From NCBI GenBank assembly GCA_905220665.1, contig CAJNAR010000148.1, forward strand, positions 682,001-746,000: a stretch of 64,000 nt of DNA. Reading direction: 5' to 3'. Positions 56,196 to 64,000 of this stretch are shown in pieces. Position 1 is the first letter of the stretch. Every line of letters begins with the position of its first letter. The notes beneath the pieces are model-generated. The model searched no databases. It had not been told where the DNA came from and worked only from the letters and a program-made list of their open reading frames with translations. The stretch comes from Albugo candida. Taxonomy: Eukaryota; Oomycota; Peronosporomycetes; Albuginales; Albuginaceae. Made by a program: the position numbers and the translations under genes.

Positions 56196-57629
56196 ATGCA
56201 TTCGTCTTCTTCGGAGAGCGTTGAATTTGACGATTTAAATGACAGTGTCCTCGTGCTGTTGGGCGATTCCGTCGGCATAGAGGCTGCAGATCCATCGGAT
56301 GTCGCCACATTGAGCGTTGTGGAAGCGGAAGCGAGCTTTAAAAGCGTTTGTGAGCAGCTACAACAGACTCAAACGTTTGCGGAGCAGTGTATCGTACGCA
56401 TGAACGCTCTCAAAGATCAACGACATCAAGCAGAGCTCGCATTGCTCGACAAGGAAGAGCGATTGGAAGACCTTCAATCGGCCTGGAAACACGAGAAAAG
56501 TGGCTGGGCAATTGAGCGGAAGGAGATGCAAGAGACCGTCTCCAAGGCTCATCTCCGTGAGATACAATTGCTCGATACCATTGATCGTATGCGTCTGCAT
56601 CGCCTCCAGCAATCGGTGCTTCTCAACGTCGAAAGGAACGGCCGGATGCTTGCCGATAAAGCGCTACAAGTCGAGACGAATCGATATCATGAGAAGCTTC
56701 AAAGCTTCCAGGTAGAACATCATTGTGCACTCGACAGGAACGCGATCGAGACGAGTCTTCTACACGATCGATTGACACGCATCTCACGCCACTATGAGCG
56801 TCAACAACTGTGGAAGGAGGACACGCGATCCCACAAACTCGAGGCCGATGACGAGGTCCAAAAAAGTCGCTGGTTCCGTGCTCACACTTTACAAAAGTTG
56901 ACAGCGCTCAAAGACGTCGTCCAAAGCCTCAGCAAAGACCTCATCGATCTCCGCTATTCCTTTGCACACCACGTGCTACAGACACGTGAGCGATTGATGT
57001 CGTATCAGCCTCAACTCTCGAGCTTTGCTGAGCTTCAAACTGCTCGAAAATCGCATGTGTTGAAATTGGAGGCACGAGGTCGTCAGCTGGAAGAACGGCT
57101 TCGAAATGAGCGCAAAGTCGTCGCTCACGTGGACAACGAACTGAAGAAAACCATTCGATTGCGTGAGCGTAATGAGAATCAGCTGAAAGCGAAATTGGAA
57201 GAGCAGAAAGAATTTTTCAGTATCACAATCGCATTGAAAAATGGGCTTTTGGCGGAATTGCATGAGCGAAAAAATCGATTTCTCGCGCTGGAAAAAGAAT
57301 TGGAAATATCTCAACGAGCCAAAGCCAAAGCTGTGCGTACGTGTTGGAATCTCAAGCAACAAATAAGTGCCATGCAACAAGGATTTCTTCGCGAGATGGA
57401 GAAATATACGATCCAACATCAAAGACCTCAGCAGTCTGTCGATGCAATTGGAACGAATTTCTGCTGGACGACGTGCGGTACGATGCAAATGGAACGCTTA
57501 CGACCTCACTGAGATGTCTGTGACCTCGTAGAATGGACAGAATTCACAGAGCTCATGTCGGTCCTCCAGGAAGAAGTGGAGCACGCGTGTTTGAAAAAGG
57601 TCGAACGACCTGCTTTTATTCGCAATTAA
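56196..57629 (+). CDS. coiled-coil protein, 459 residues (two exons)
   Basis: Exon 1 is 56196-57477. A 54-bp intron (57478-57531, GTACGATG...CTCGTAG) joins it in frame to 57532-57629, giving a C-terminus ending HACLKKVERPAFIRN. Without splicing the frame would end at 57512 with an unnatural tail. The N-terminus is acidic and Ser-rich (MHSSSSESVEFDDLNDSVLV). Residues from about 45 to 410 are strongly helical, with long Glu/Lys/Gln/Arg/Leu heptads. No catalytic motif. It lies between kinesin-2 and a convergent RIIa-fold gene, so an axonemal or basal-body role is possible but unproven. Its last codons overlap the end of the convergent gene by 14 bp. Confidence 0.78.
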
Positions 57630-57887
57630 CGTTGGATGCAAGCTCCTCGGGACTCTGACGGAAGAACTCATACGCAAAAACGCCGACATTCTCGGGTTTC
57701 GCATCGAGAATTGCTCGCATAAATGCTTTGAGGAGCTTGTGCACATTCGGCTGACTCTGTAAATATCGCTCATTTTCCATCTGCAAAAAGACCTAAAAAC
57801 ACGTCAGATATCTCTCTCTCTTCCTCGTTCTCTCCTTACTTTGATCCGATCCAACGCCGCTTTCTCGCTTGAGTCTTGAGGCTTCAT
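57616..57887 (-). CDS. small RIIa-fold (RIIAD1-like) protein, 74 residues, two exons
   Basis: Exon 1 is 57887-57840 (MKPQDSSEKAALDRIK). A 47-bp intron (57839-57793, GTAAGG...TTTTTAG) follows, then exon 2 is 57792-57616 (VFLQMENERYLQSQPNVHKL onward, ending ELASNVNCE). The segment NERYLQSQPNVHKLLKAFMR followed by AILDAKPENVGVFAYEFF fits the RIIa dimerisation/docking pattern, including the P-x-N-V-x-x-F-A-x-x-F core seen in RIIAD1 and other ciliary proteins. Such domains dimerise and bind anchoring helices in axonemes. The gene is convergent with the coiled-coil gene, and the coding ends overlap by 14 bp. Confidence 0.75.
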
Positions 57888-57966
57888 GAAGAATCGTTCC
57901 AGAAATAGAGGTCGTGTGCGTCAAATCAATTTGGAAGGAAGGCAGAAAGCTGATATATTACAGTCA

Positions 57967-59370
57967 TTACACAGTTGGCGTCTTGCAAGGTCGATATTCC
58001 GACATGCGATCTTCCTCGGACGTCGGGTGCACGCCGTCTATTGACAATTTGCTCAATCGAATGTAGAAATCCTTGTCCAAATCCGCAAGCCCGAGATTGT
58101 TATCAAAGCAGCAATACCACGTCAGAGGAATGGAAAGAGCTGTGATCCCCGCAAAGCAGAAAAACGCCCCCGAGTACCCAAACGCATCATTTTCGACCCA
58201 AATGGAAAACCCGAATGACCCCAATGCCGCACCGGCTTTACCTGCTGCTGCAGAGAAACCATGACAAGTGCCTCGAATGGGTGTTGGGAACATTTCTGTC
58301 GGCATCACAAAAGTCGTTGTGTTTGGACCGAAATTCGCGAAAAATAATATGAGACCGAAAAGGATGATAAACGCTACCGGACGGGTCTTTAGCTGATCCC
58401 ACCACACACCCAACGACAGGAACAGTAGCGTCATCATGAAAAAGCCCTGCAGCTGGATTTTCTTCCGGCCTAAGCGATTGATATAATAACAGGCCACATA
58501 GTATCCCGGCAGCCCCATCATCGCGATAAAGACATTCTGAGTCGTAACTTGACGCAGGGAGGGATTCGACACGCCAATGACCGATAAGATGCTCGCAGAG
58601 AATAAATTCTGAGCATAGAAAACGATATCGAATAAAAACCAAGTCCCAGCGGTGCCGAGTAAACTCTTCCAATAATTACCTCCGATGAATAATATCTTCT
58701 CCCTATTTGATACTTTCAGTGATGGAGTCTGAACCTCTTGCTCCTTTAATGCTTTATATGCTTCGGTTTCTTCGGCTTTGATTCGACTGTAGCAAATGGC
58801 ACACGCTGGAATCATACCGAAGAGGATACGCCAGATTATCTCTAGATTTTGTGGATCATTGTCGCCTTTCGGCTGATCGGCCAGTGATTCGACCAAAAGA
58901 TTGCCGAAAATTGCCGCAGTCAATGATCCAACTCCCTGAAGCGAGAAAATCAATGCGACGCGGGAATTACGCTCAGCGACGTTGGTGCAGTCTTCCGCGG
59001 TCGAAGCTGCAGCGAGCGGATACTCGCCGCCAATACCGATGCCAAGTATACCTCGAGCGACGACCAAGAAGTATAGTGTATAGATGGCAGAGCCAGCATA
59101 AGCGACAGTACATAAAATGCCACCAATTATTAATAAGCCACAGGTTGCAATCATTGTTATACGACGACCAAATACGTCTCCGAGGACACCAAATAACATT
59201 TGACCAATGACTGCACCGATTAGCGCTGCGGCAGATATGGACGATTTCATATTTGTAGTATACGTTTTCTTAGTATACTGTTCTGTGAGGACCACATTGA
59301 CCACATTCATGACGAAGAGATCGTAAGCGTCATTGAAGAATCCGAGGCCGCGTACGGCAAAGTTATGCAT
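57967..59370 (-). CDS. Pho84-like inorganic phosphate:H+ symporter (MFS, PHT1 family)
   Basis: 467 residues with about 12 membrane segments. It imports inorganic phosphate with protons across the plasma membrane. Landmarks of the phosphate:H+ symporter family are GLGFFNDAYDLFVMNVVNVV at the N-terminus, GVLGDVFGRR between helices 2 and 3, GIGIGGEYPLAAASTAED, FDIVFYAQNLFSASILSVIG and PTEMFPTPIRGTCHGFSAAA with GKAGAALG. The start fits the family, which usually begins only a few residues before this block. It is divergent from the acid phosphatase gene at 60045, an arrangement that would suit coupled release and uptake of phosphate. Confidence 0.93.
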   Translation of the reverse strand: MHNFAVRGLGFFNDAYDLFVMNVVNVVLTEQYTKKTYTTNMKSSISAAALIGAVIGQMLFGVLGDVFGRRITMIATCGLLIIGGILCTVAYAGSAIYTLYFLVVARGILGIGIGGEYPLAAASTAEDCTNVAERNSRVALIFSLQGVGSLTAAIFGNLLVESLADQPKGDNDPQNLEIIWRILFGMIPACAICYSRIKAEETEAYKALKEQEVQTPSLKVSNREKILFIGGNYWKSLLGTAGTWFLFDIVFYAQNLFSASILSVIGVSNPSLRQVTTQNVFIAMMGLPGYYVACYYINRLGRKKIQLQGFFMMTLLFLSLGVWWDQLKTRPVAFIILFGLILFFANFGPNTTTFVMPTEMFPTPIRGTCHGFSAAAGKAGAALGSFGFSIWVENDAFGYSGAFFCFAGITALSIPLTWYCCFDNNLGLADLDKDFYIRLSKLSIDGVHPTSEEDRMSEYRPCKTPTV

Positions 59371-60021
59371 GGCTAGGATAAGCTGAAGTGTCAGTTGATA
59401 GAGATAGCATATTCGTAATGTGGTGAGGCTTTTACGTGACGATAGGTATCAAGATCCAGAGAGGGAGATTCATGGTATAGACACTAATACCTTATCATCC
59501 TATAGATCTCATACTCTATACCAGTATAAACAAGATTCGTCTTTTGAAGAGTATACTCCAAGATGTATGCTCACTTCGTGCGACATTTTGCTGCCTTCTC
59601 GACTAATGTATACTATACACTTGACGCGGAATCCTCCCCAACATCGGCAGCCATCCACAGGCTTTTCTGAGAACATGAAAGCATTCTCGGCGTACCTCGA
59701 TATTGCCAGATTGCATAACGGTCGATCGGATTATAGAGCTGGAAACTCACCTCCTACTTTCTCCGAAACTAGCTTTAAACAGTGACTTTTCCTGTAGACG
59801 ATCGTGCGCTACCTCACGGCTTTTACAATCTGAGTCCTCCTTTATCGAGTGACAGTCCCACTCCCCTCAAACTCTGTCAAAGTCACTTCAATGAGGCTTC
59901 ACGGGAGGCCATCGAATCACTCAATCAACTTACAAGTGCGACAATCAAAATGTATGAGAGAGGTAGTTGTATGAAAGCTACAGACTCGATGGCGGACCAC
60001 ACTCCACCGACGTACGACAAA
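59371..60021. promoter_or_regulatory. divergent upstream region of phosphate transporter and anchored phosphatase
   Basis: The 674 bp between the two start codons include two plus-strand frames (59420-59785 and 59782-60066) without recognisable domains. The second overlaps the phosphatase start and its core promoter, which argues that these are chance frames or a leader. Shared regulation of the two genes is plausible. Confidence 0.45.
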
Positions 60022-60036
60022 TTCATTTTCCAATTT
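60022..60036 (+). promoter_or_regulatory. oomycete core promoter of the anchored phosphatase
   Basis: TTCATTTTCCAATTT matches the initiator plus flanking region TCATTYBNCAWTTT exactly and ends 8 bp before the ATG at 60045. It supports this start and a 5' UTR of about 20 bases. Confidence 0.7.
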
Positions 60037-60044
60037 GATCAGCG

Positions 60045-61475
60045 ATGCGATCTCGAAACTGCTTGATTGCATGTGTGGCGTGTTTAACAGTCTTTGCCGT
60101 CCTCGGAATCATTCTTGGAATCGTATTATCGCGAAAAACTATTTCTCACTCTAATAAAGGCGAAAAGGAATTGTGGAAGAAAAAGAATGAGGAGGTATTT
60201 GGCGGACTGGAAATGAGTGGATCAGGCTCTGGATCGGAGGAAGACGAAATGGATACCACGGATCCCACGCAGGAAAATTACACCATGACAGCCTTAGCGA
60301 TTGGTGATTGGGGTCGAACTGTTGCAAAGGTCGGAGGATCATGCTGTGCTCGTCGAAAGACGTACACAATCAAGGATTTCAATGCCATGGAATATACCGC
60401 AACACTTTTGGGTCTTGCGGCCGCCAAAGTAAAACCTCGACCGACCTTCATTCTGGGTCATGGTGATAATTTTTATTGGACGGGACTTAATGGAGTGCAG
60501 GATCAAGCGTACCGTTTCCACGAGACGTTTGAGACTAAATATAACGACGCTTCTCTCGATGGAATTCCATGGATCAATGTACTGGGTAATCACGATTACG
60601 GCGGTGCGAGTTTTGTCTGTGCAAAAGACAGTGCACCGGTTAAATGCACCTCCCCGCAAGCACTTGTGAGCGCGTTAAAAAGCAAATTTGACCTCCAAGC
60701 GAGTTATCACAGTCCGAATGGCGATCGATGGGTCTTGCGTGACCATTTCTACACTGTTCGATACGCCTCTGAAGCATTCGATGTCGAAATCTTTAATATG
60801 GATACAAATGACGCGGATACACACGGACTGCGACAGATTTGCTGTCAATGTTATGGCTACTCTGGTAAGAATGATGGTCGATGTGAGCAAGTTGTTCGTG
60901 GAGACGCACTTTGTGCGGGTGGGAGCACTGCCATGTACGATGCGTGTGCCACACAATTAAAGGCATGGGCGGATGATTCTCGCGCGCGATTGGTCGACGC
61001 CGTTGCTGCGTCTAACGCGACGTGGAAAATAATCAATACGCATTATTCACCATACAATCATTATTCGCCGGAGAAGGCTGAGCAGTGGAAGAAGCTCTTG
61101 TCGACGTTTAAAGGGAAAGTTCAATTGTTTATTTATGGACACACACATGCCGAAAAACACGACTACGCGTCATTCCGAATGCATTTTATTGAAAATGGCG
61201 CTGGTGGAGGTATTCAAAATGAATCGCCCAGCGGAATTCCGCCGTATGCCGAATCTTATGTAGAGAATGTGTGGTCAGCAGGTCATTACCCGTACGGTAT
61301 CTTCCAATTAGAGCTCTCTAAAACATGGATGAAGGTGCAGTTTTTCACATTCGATACATCGTGGAAAATGAATTTGGATGTGGGGAAGACGGTAACGGGA
61401 GGTATTGCCGCACCGCACTGTTGGTATTTGCCAGTGAGTGGTCGTAAAGGTAGAGCTTGTAGTAAGGTTGAGTAA
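60045..61475 (+). CDS. membrane-anchored metallophosphatase with complete active site
   Basis: 476 residues. The N-terminal anchor is at about residues 7-28 (LIACVACLTVFAVLGIILGI), followed by a Lys/Glu stalk and GSGSGSEEDEMD. The catalytic domain has AIGDWGRT (Asp about 88), LGHGDNFYWTG, LGNHDYGGA, NTHYSPYN and YGHTHAEKHD, all metal ligands of a tartrate-resistant acid phosphatase type enzyme. The insert QICCQCYGYSGKNDGRCEQV carries the family's extra cysteines. It is a type II ectophosphatase that would release phosphate at the cell surface or in the secretory path. It is the closest relative in the window of the ligand-less protein at 47513. Confidence 0.92.
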   Translation: MRSRNCLIACVACLTVFAVLGIILGIVLSRKTISHSNKGEKELWKKKNEEVFGGLEMSGSGSGSEEDEMDTTDPTQENYTMTALAIGDWGRTVAKVGGSCCARRKTYTIKDFNAMEYTATLLGLAAAKVKPRPTFILGHGDNFYWTGLNGVQDQAYRFHETFETKYNDASLDGIPWINVLGNHDYGGASFVCAKDSAPVKCTSPQALVSALKSKFDLQASYHSPNGDRWVLRDHFYTVRYASEAFDVEIFNMDTNDADTHGLRQICCQCYGYSGKNDGRCEQVVRGDALCAGGSTAMYDACATQLKAWADDSRARLVDAVAASNATWKIINTHYSPYNHYSPEKAEQWKKLLSTFKGKVQLFIYGHTHAEKHDYASFRMHFIENGAGGGIQNESPSGIPPYAESYVENVWSAGHYPYGIFQLELSKTWMKVQFFTFDTSWKMNLDVGKTVTGGIAAPHCWYLPVSGRKGRACSKVE

Positions 61476-62348
61476 TAGGTATAAATATATAAAGGCGTCT
61501 CACTGATCCGCTAAAGTGAGTTCAAAACGGCAGTGCAAACGAGTACATTTTACTTGCACAATGTATGTGCCATGATGTGTGTTGTATTGAGTGGTACAGA
61601 CGCAGTCTCGAGATTTGGCGAGTTTGTGAGGATGCTGCGGGCGTATTGGCCAGTGATGGTGCAGCAGTTGCACCCAGTCATGCAACCCGAAAAGGTTTCG
61701 TGGATTCGAGAAATCACGTTTTTATTACTTGGATTACGTGAATATTCGGTCAGGAAATCCGCACTTTGAGTGCCATCGGTCGTGTCAGAAAAAAACGAGT
61801 AAGGCAGTAAATGACGAAATATTTCTATTCTGTTCATCGAAACAACATTCAGACGTCAACAATATTCTGATTGTCGTTCTCGCCTGTTTTCTTTTCCATT
61901 CTGATCAGCTGTCGCTTCCCTGAATGCGATATTACATATTCTTCGAATTTTAATGTCAGTATCCCGCATTGTCGCTTCTACTGAATATTGTAACAACAAA
62001 TAACTGTTTAAATCGATGAAACCGAAAACAGCTTGGAACCGACTTGATTCTAATTTGATTTCAGCCACTCTCTGCCACATTCTAAACATTCGGACATGCG
62101 TATCCTTTACACATGCAAGATGGAATTTATTCTTGATAGAGTAGACCAGACGCTCGATCTTGCGTGCCCATTTAGACCACTTCGCATCTAAACCCTAAAA
62201 CAATTGTGTTCCGTTCCAAACGCCATTACAAATTTTGATAATATTTTGATTGTCACTTGAAATCAAAGTTACTGTCTGTCGGTTTCGACTTTCTTACAAA
62301 CTGGATAGGTGCGTTTGACATTTTTCGTGGTTGTGAATCGATTGAAAA
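61476..62348. other. intergenic, no supported gene
   Basis: Short frames on both strands (61533-61769 +, 61550-61837 -, 61856-62089 -) show no conserved motif. A single CTAAACCCTAAAA near 62188 is too short to count as telomere sequence. Confidence 0.45.
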
Positions 62349-64000
62349 ATGGGGCGACCGTTAGACAATAACACTTCAACATTCGATGCATCACGCGGTC
62401 GCGCAACTACCGATGCTCGTACTTATCTAAGCTCCAAGATGCCAAAAAATTATCAGTTTGAAGATTTCAATTCAATGAATTGTGGCTGTGGGCACTTTGG
62501 TGATCACGAGTTCACATCGGTTATCGAAGATTCATTAGAGACACAAGCGCGTGCTTCCTTATCGCTTTTCGGATTCGGCTCCTCCAACGATGCCTGTATC
62601 AACTGGAAACCTTTAGGAATTAATGCAAACGAAATGAAAATGAATGTTGGCAATAAGAGCCAACTAATCTCGCTTCGCGAACGGACATGCTCATTGGGTA
62701 AAAATGCGTTTTACTGGAATTTATTATCGAAATCACATCCGAAAACTTTGAGTGAGGAAAACAACGATATAAATGGAAATAATCATCCAGAATATGAAGA
62801 AACAGATGAGGAAGAACATGAATTCGAAGAAGGCAAAACATCGTCCAAGTTGGTACAGCAATATCTCGTCAAAAGCTCGATTCTGATCCCGGCTTCGGTC
62901 GAAGAAATGGCGCATCTTATCATCCAATCCGATCCCTCCGATATGAACATAACAATGCAATATCTGGTAGGTGTTAAAGTGATCGAATCCGAAGTGGTAT
63001 ACAGTCGCAATGAAAAACGCTCCCGTTATCCGGCGCGCACTCGCTGTGGCATGTTCAAACCACAACCACCAGAACCCACAGAAAGGAACCACAAACAACC
63101 CCCCACCACCGCTCAATACGACCCGAACCACAAACCCGACCCGAATTCGAACATCGCGAAATCCAAGGAATATGCCGCACAAAGAATCCAACGACGCAGA
63201 AAACTCTTACGAGAATCCAGTTCTCTTCTCGTCCAAGAAGATGACTCATTATCCGGAAATCACGGCAATCTCAGCTTAAAATGGGTCTTAGCCGAGAAAA
63301 CGGGTCGGATGTTCACAACCCGGGTTCAACACTGCTTGCTCGATTACGACTGTATCGTTGTCAACGACTGGGACGCTCAGGACGACTGTGGTCCAATGTT
63401 TGTACGCGTCATGCAATCGACCTATTTACCGCAATTCCAAAGCCGAACCCAAACGGACGCTGGAGTTCGACTCGCCGATTTACAGCCCACAGGCATCATG
63501 GTCCGTAAAGCGAAAGGCAAACCGGGCTTTGTGGAGGTCCAATTTGTCGGGTCGATTCTCGAAAAAGCCGATTTCCCCATAAGTTTTCGTCGCGCTCGAC
63601 TTCGTGCACTGTGCCTGAAAATTGCCAAATTGGAAGAAATTATTAGAGGACGCCATTTATCGCAATCGCTGATGATCCAACAACAACCGCTTTGGGTTCG
63701 AAATACCGATCGAATGAGTTGTAATAGCTGTGATATGAAATTCAGTCTGTCACGTCGTCGACATCATTGCCGACTTTGTGGTGATATTTGCTGCTCGGAA
63801 TGCTGTCCAAAAGTGGTTGTCGATCTACCCGATGCAGGTGCTACCCATGTACGCATTTGTGTCCTCTGTATGAAACGACGTCAATCGAGAGAAGCGAATG
63901 GATCGACTTCATCGTCTTCCTCCTCAACCGGCTCGCCAAGCAAAAATCAAGCGGAAAACATCCCGTCTCCATGTCGATCGTATGCGTATCAGCAACCTCT
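62349..64000 (+). CDS. START-like/FYVE zinc-finger protein, 5' part (runs off the window)
   Basis: One open frame from ATG 62349 to the window end (550 codons) without a stop. The C-terminal part seen contains a FYVE finger: WVRNTDRMSCNSCDMKFSLS, then RRRHHCRLCG and ICVLC, with the eight zinc-binding Cys/His positions and the basic RRRHHCR patch that binds phosphatidylinositol 3-phosphate on endosomes. Upstream, about residues 160-440 (KSSILIPASVEEMAHLIIQS and onward, with MQYLVGVKVIESEVVY) resembles the START-like region found before FYVE in many oomycete proteins. The Ser-rich stretch after the finger continues past the edge. Likely a membrane-trafficking or lipid-binding protein. Confidence 0.88.
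   Translation, partial: MGRPLDNNTSTFDASRGRATTDARTYLSSKMPKNYQFEDFNSMNCGCGHFGDHEFTSVIEDSLETQARASLSLFGFGSSNDACINWKPLGINANEMKMNVGNKSQLISLRERTCSLGKNAFYWNLLSKSHPKTLSEENNDINGNNHPEYEETDEEEHEFEEGKTSSKLVQQYLVKSSILIPASVEEMAHLIIQSDPSDMNITMQYLVGVKVIESEVVYSRNEKRSRYPARTRCGMFKPQPPEPTERNHKQPPTTAQYDPNHKPDPNSNIAKSKEYAAQRIQRRRKLLRESSSLLVQEDDSLSGNHGNLSLKWVLAEKTGRMFTTRVQHCLLDYDCIVVNDWDAQDDCGPMFVRVMQSTYLPQFQSRTQTDAGVRLADLQPTGIMVRKAKGKPGFVEVQFVGSILEKADFPISFRRARLRALCLKIAKLEEIIRGRHLSQSLMIQQQPLWVRNTDRMSCNSCDMKFSLSRRRHHCRLCGDICCSECCPKVVVDLPDAGATHVRICVLCMKRRQSREANGSTSSSSSSTGSPSKNQAENIPSPCRSYAYQQP

Noticed and set aside
59420..60066. Two adjacent plus-strand frames as a gene before the anchored phosphatase
   Set aside because: No domain or splice support, and the second frame covers the core promoter and start of the phosphatase gene.
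62187..62200. Telomere-like CTAAACCCTAAAA
   Set aside because: Less than two units, consistent with chance, unlike the longer run at 17081.
62733..63191. 152-codon minus-strand frame
   Set aside because: It is antisense to the continuous FYVE protein frame that starts at 62349; the plus-strand frame has clear zinc-finger motifs.
1..64000. CRISPR array, prokaryotic operons or tRNA/rRNA genes
   Set aside because: No spaced repeats, no ribosome-binding pattern and no recognised RNA gene; the content is eukaryotic with short introns.

Overview
The window looks like oomycete nuclear DNA, and an Albugo-type white rust is my best guess. Three things support this. Introns are very short (47-54 bp) with GT-AG ends. 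Several genes carry the oomycete initiator-plus-flanking core promoter (TCATTTC-like followed by CAWTTT) a few tens of bases before the ATG. The gene repertoire is also typical: a Sec24 with a long Pro/Gly/Gln-rich N-terminus, a kinesin-2, and a START-like/FYVE protein. The species call is inference; no search was run.

Layout. 1-25.9 kb is a transposon graveyard. It holds four decayed Ty1/copia elements: 1-2460 (+), 2883-7595 (+, both LTRs), about 9286-12904 (-, both LTRs) and about 17.6-22.24 kb (+). It also holds one decayed Tc1/mariner-like DDE transposon (14.9-17.03 kb), an interstitial telomere-like repeat at 17081, and unrecognised decayed sequence. One copia element interrupts a relic acid-phosphatase gene (2475-2850 plus 7604-8720).

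26-46.6 kb is a locally amplified gene block on the minus strand. A roughly 8-kb direct tandem duplication (about 26.75-34.50 and 34.50-42.79 kb) carries the same order twice: coiled-coil gene, PDI-like gene with a KDEL end, exosome subunit Rrp4, secreted metallophosphatase. An older Rrp4-plus-metallophosphatase duplication survives as relics inside each unit. Decay is asymmetric. Rrp4 is broken in copy 1 and intact in copy 2. The coiled-coil gene is intact in copy 1 and truncated in copy 2. The PDI-like gene is broken in both by different lesions. The two metallophosphatases are both open but differ from each other much more than the flanking DNA does.

46.6-64 kb is compact, gene-dense and mostly intact: a membrane-anchored metallophosphatase paralogue that has lost nearly all metal ligands (47513-48841), Sec24, a single-pass membrane protein, kinesin-2, a coiled-coil protein, a 74-residue RIIa-fold protein, a Pho84-like phosphate:H+ symporter, a membrane-anchored metallophosphatase with a complete active site, and the 5' part of a FYVE protein.

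How the genes may work together. Four intact acid-phosphatase-type ectoenzymes, one apparent pseudoenzyme and a phosphate transporter suggest a phosphate-scavenging neighbourhood. Kinesin-2, the coiled-coil protein and the RIIa protein suggest a flagellar (zoospore) group. Both groupings are inferred from family knowledge and adjacency only.
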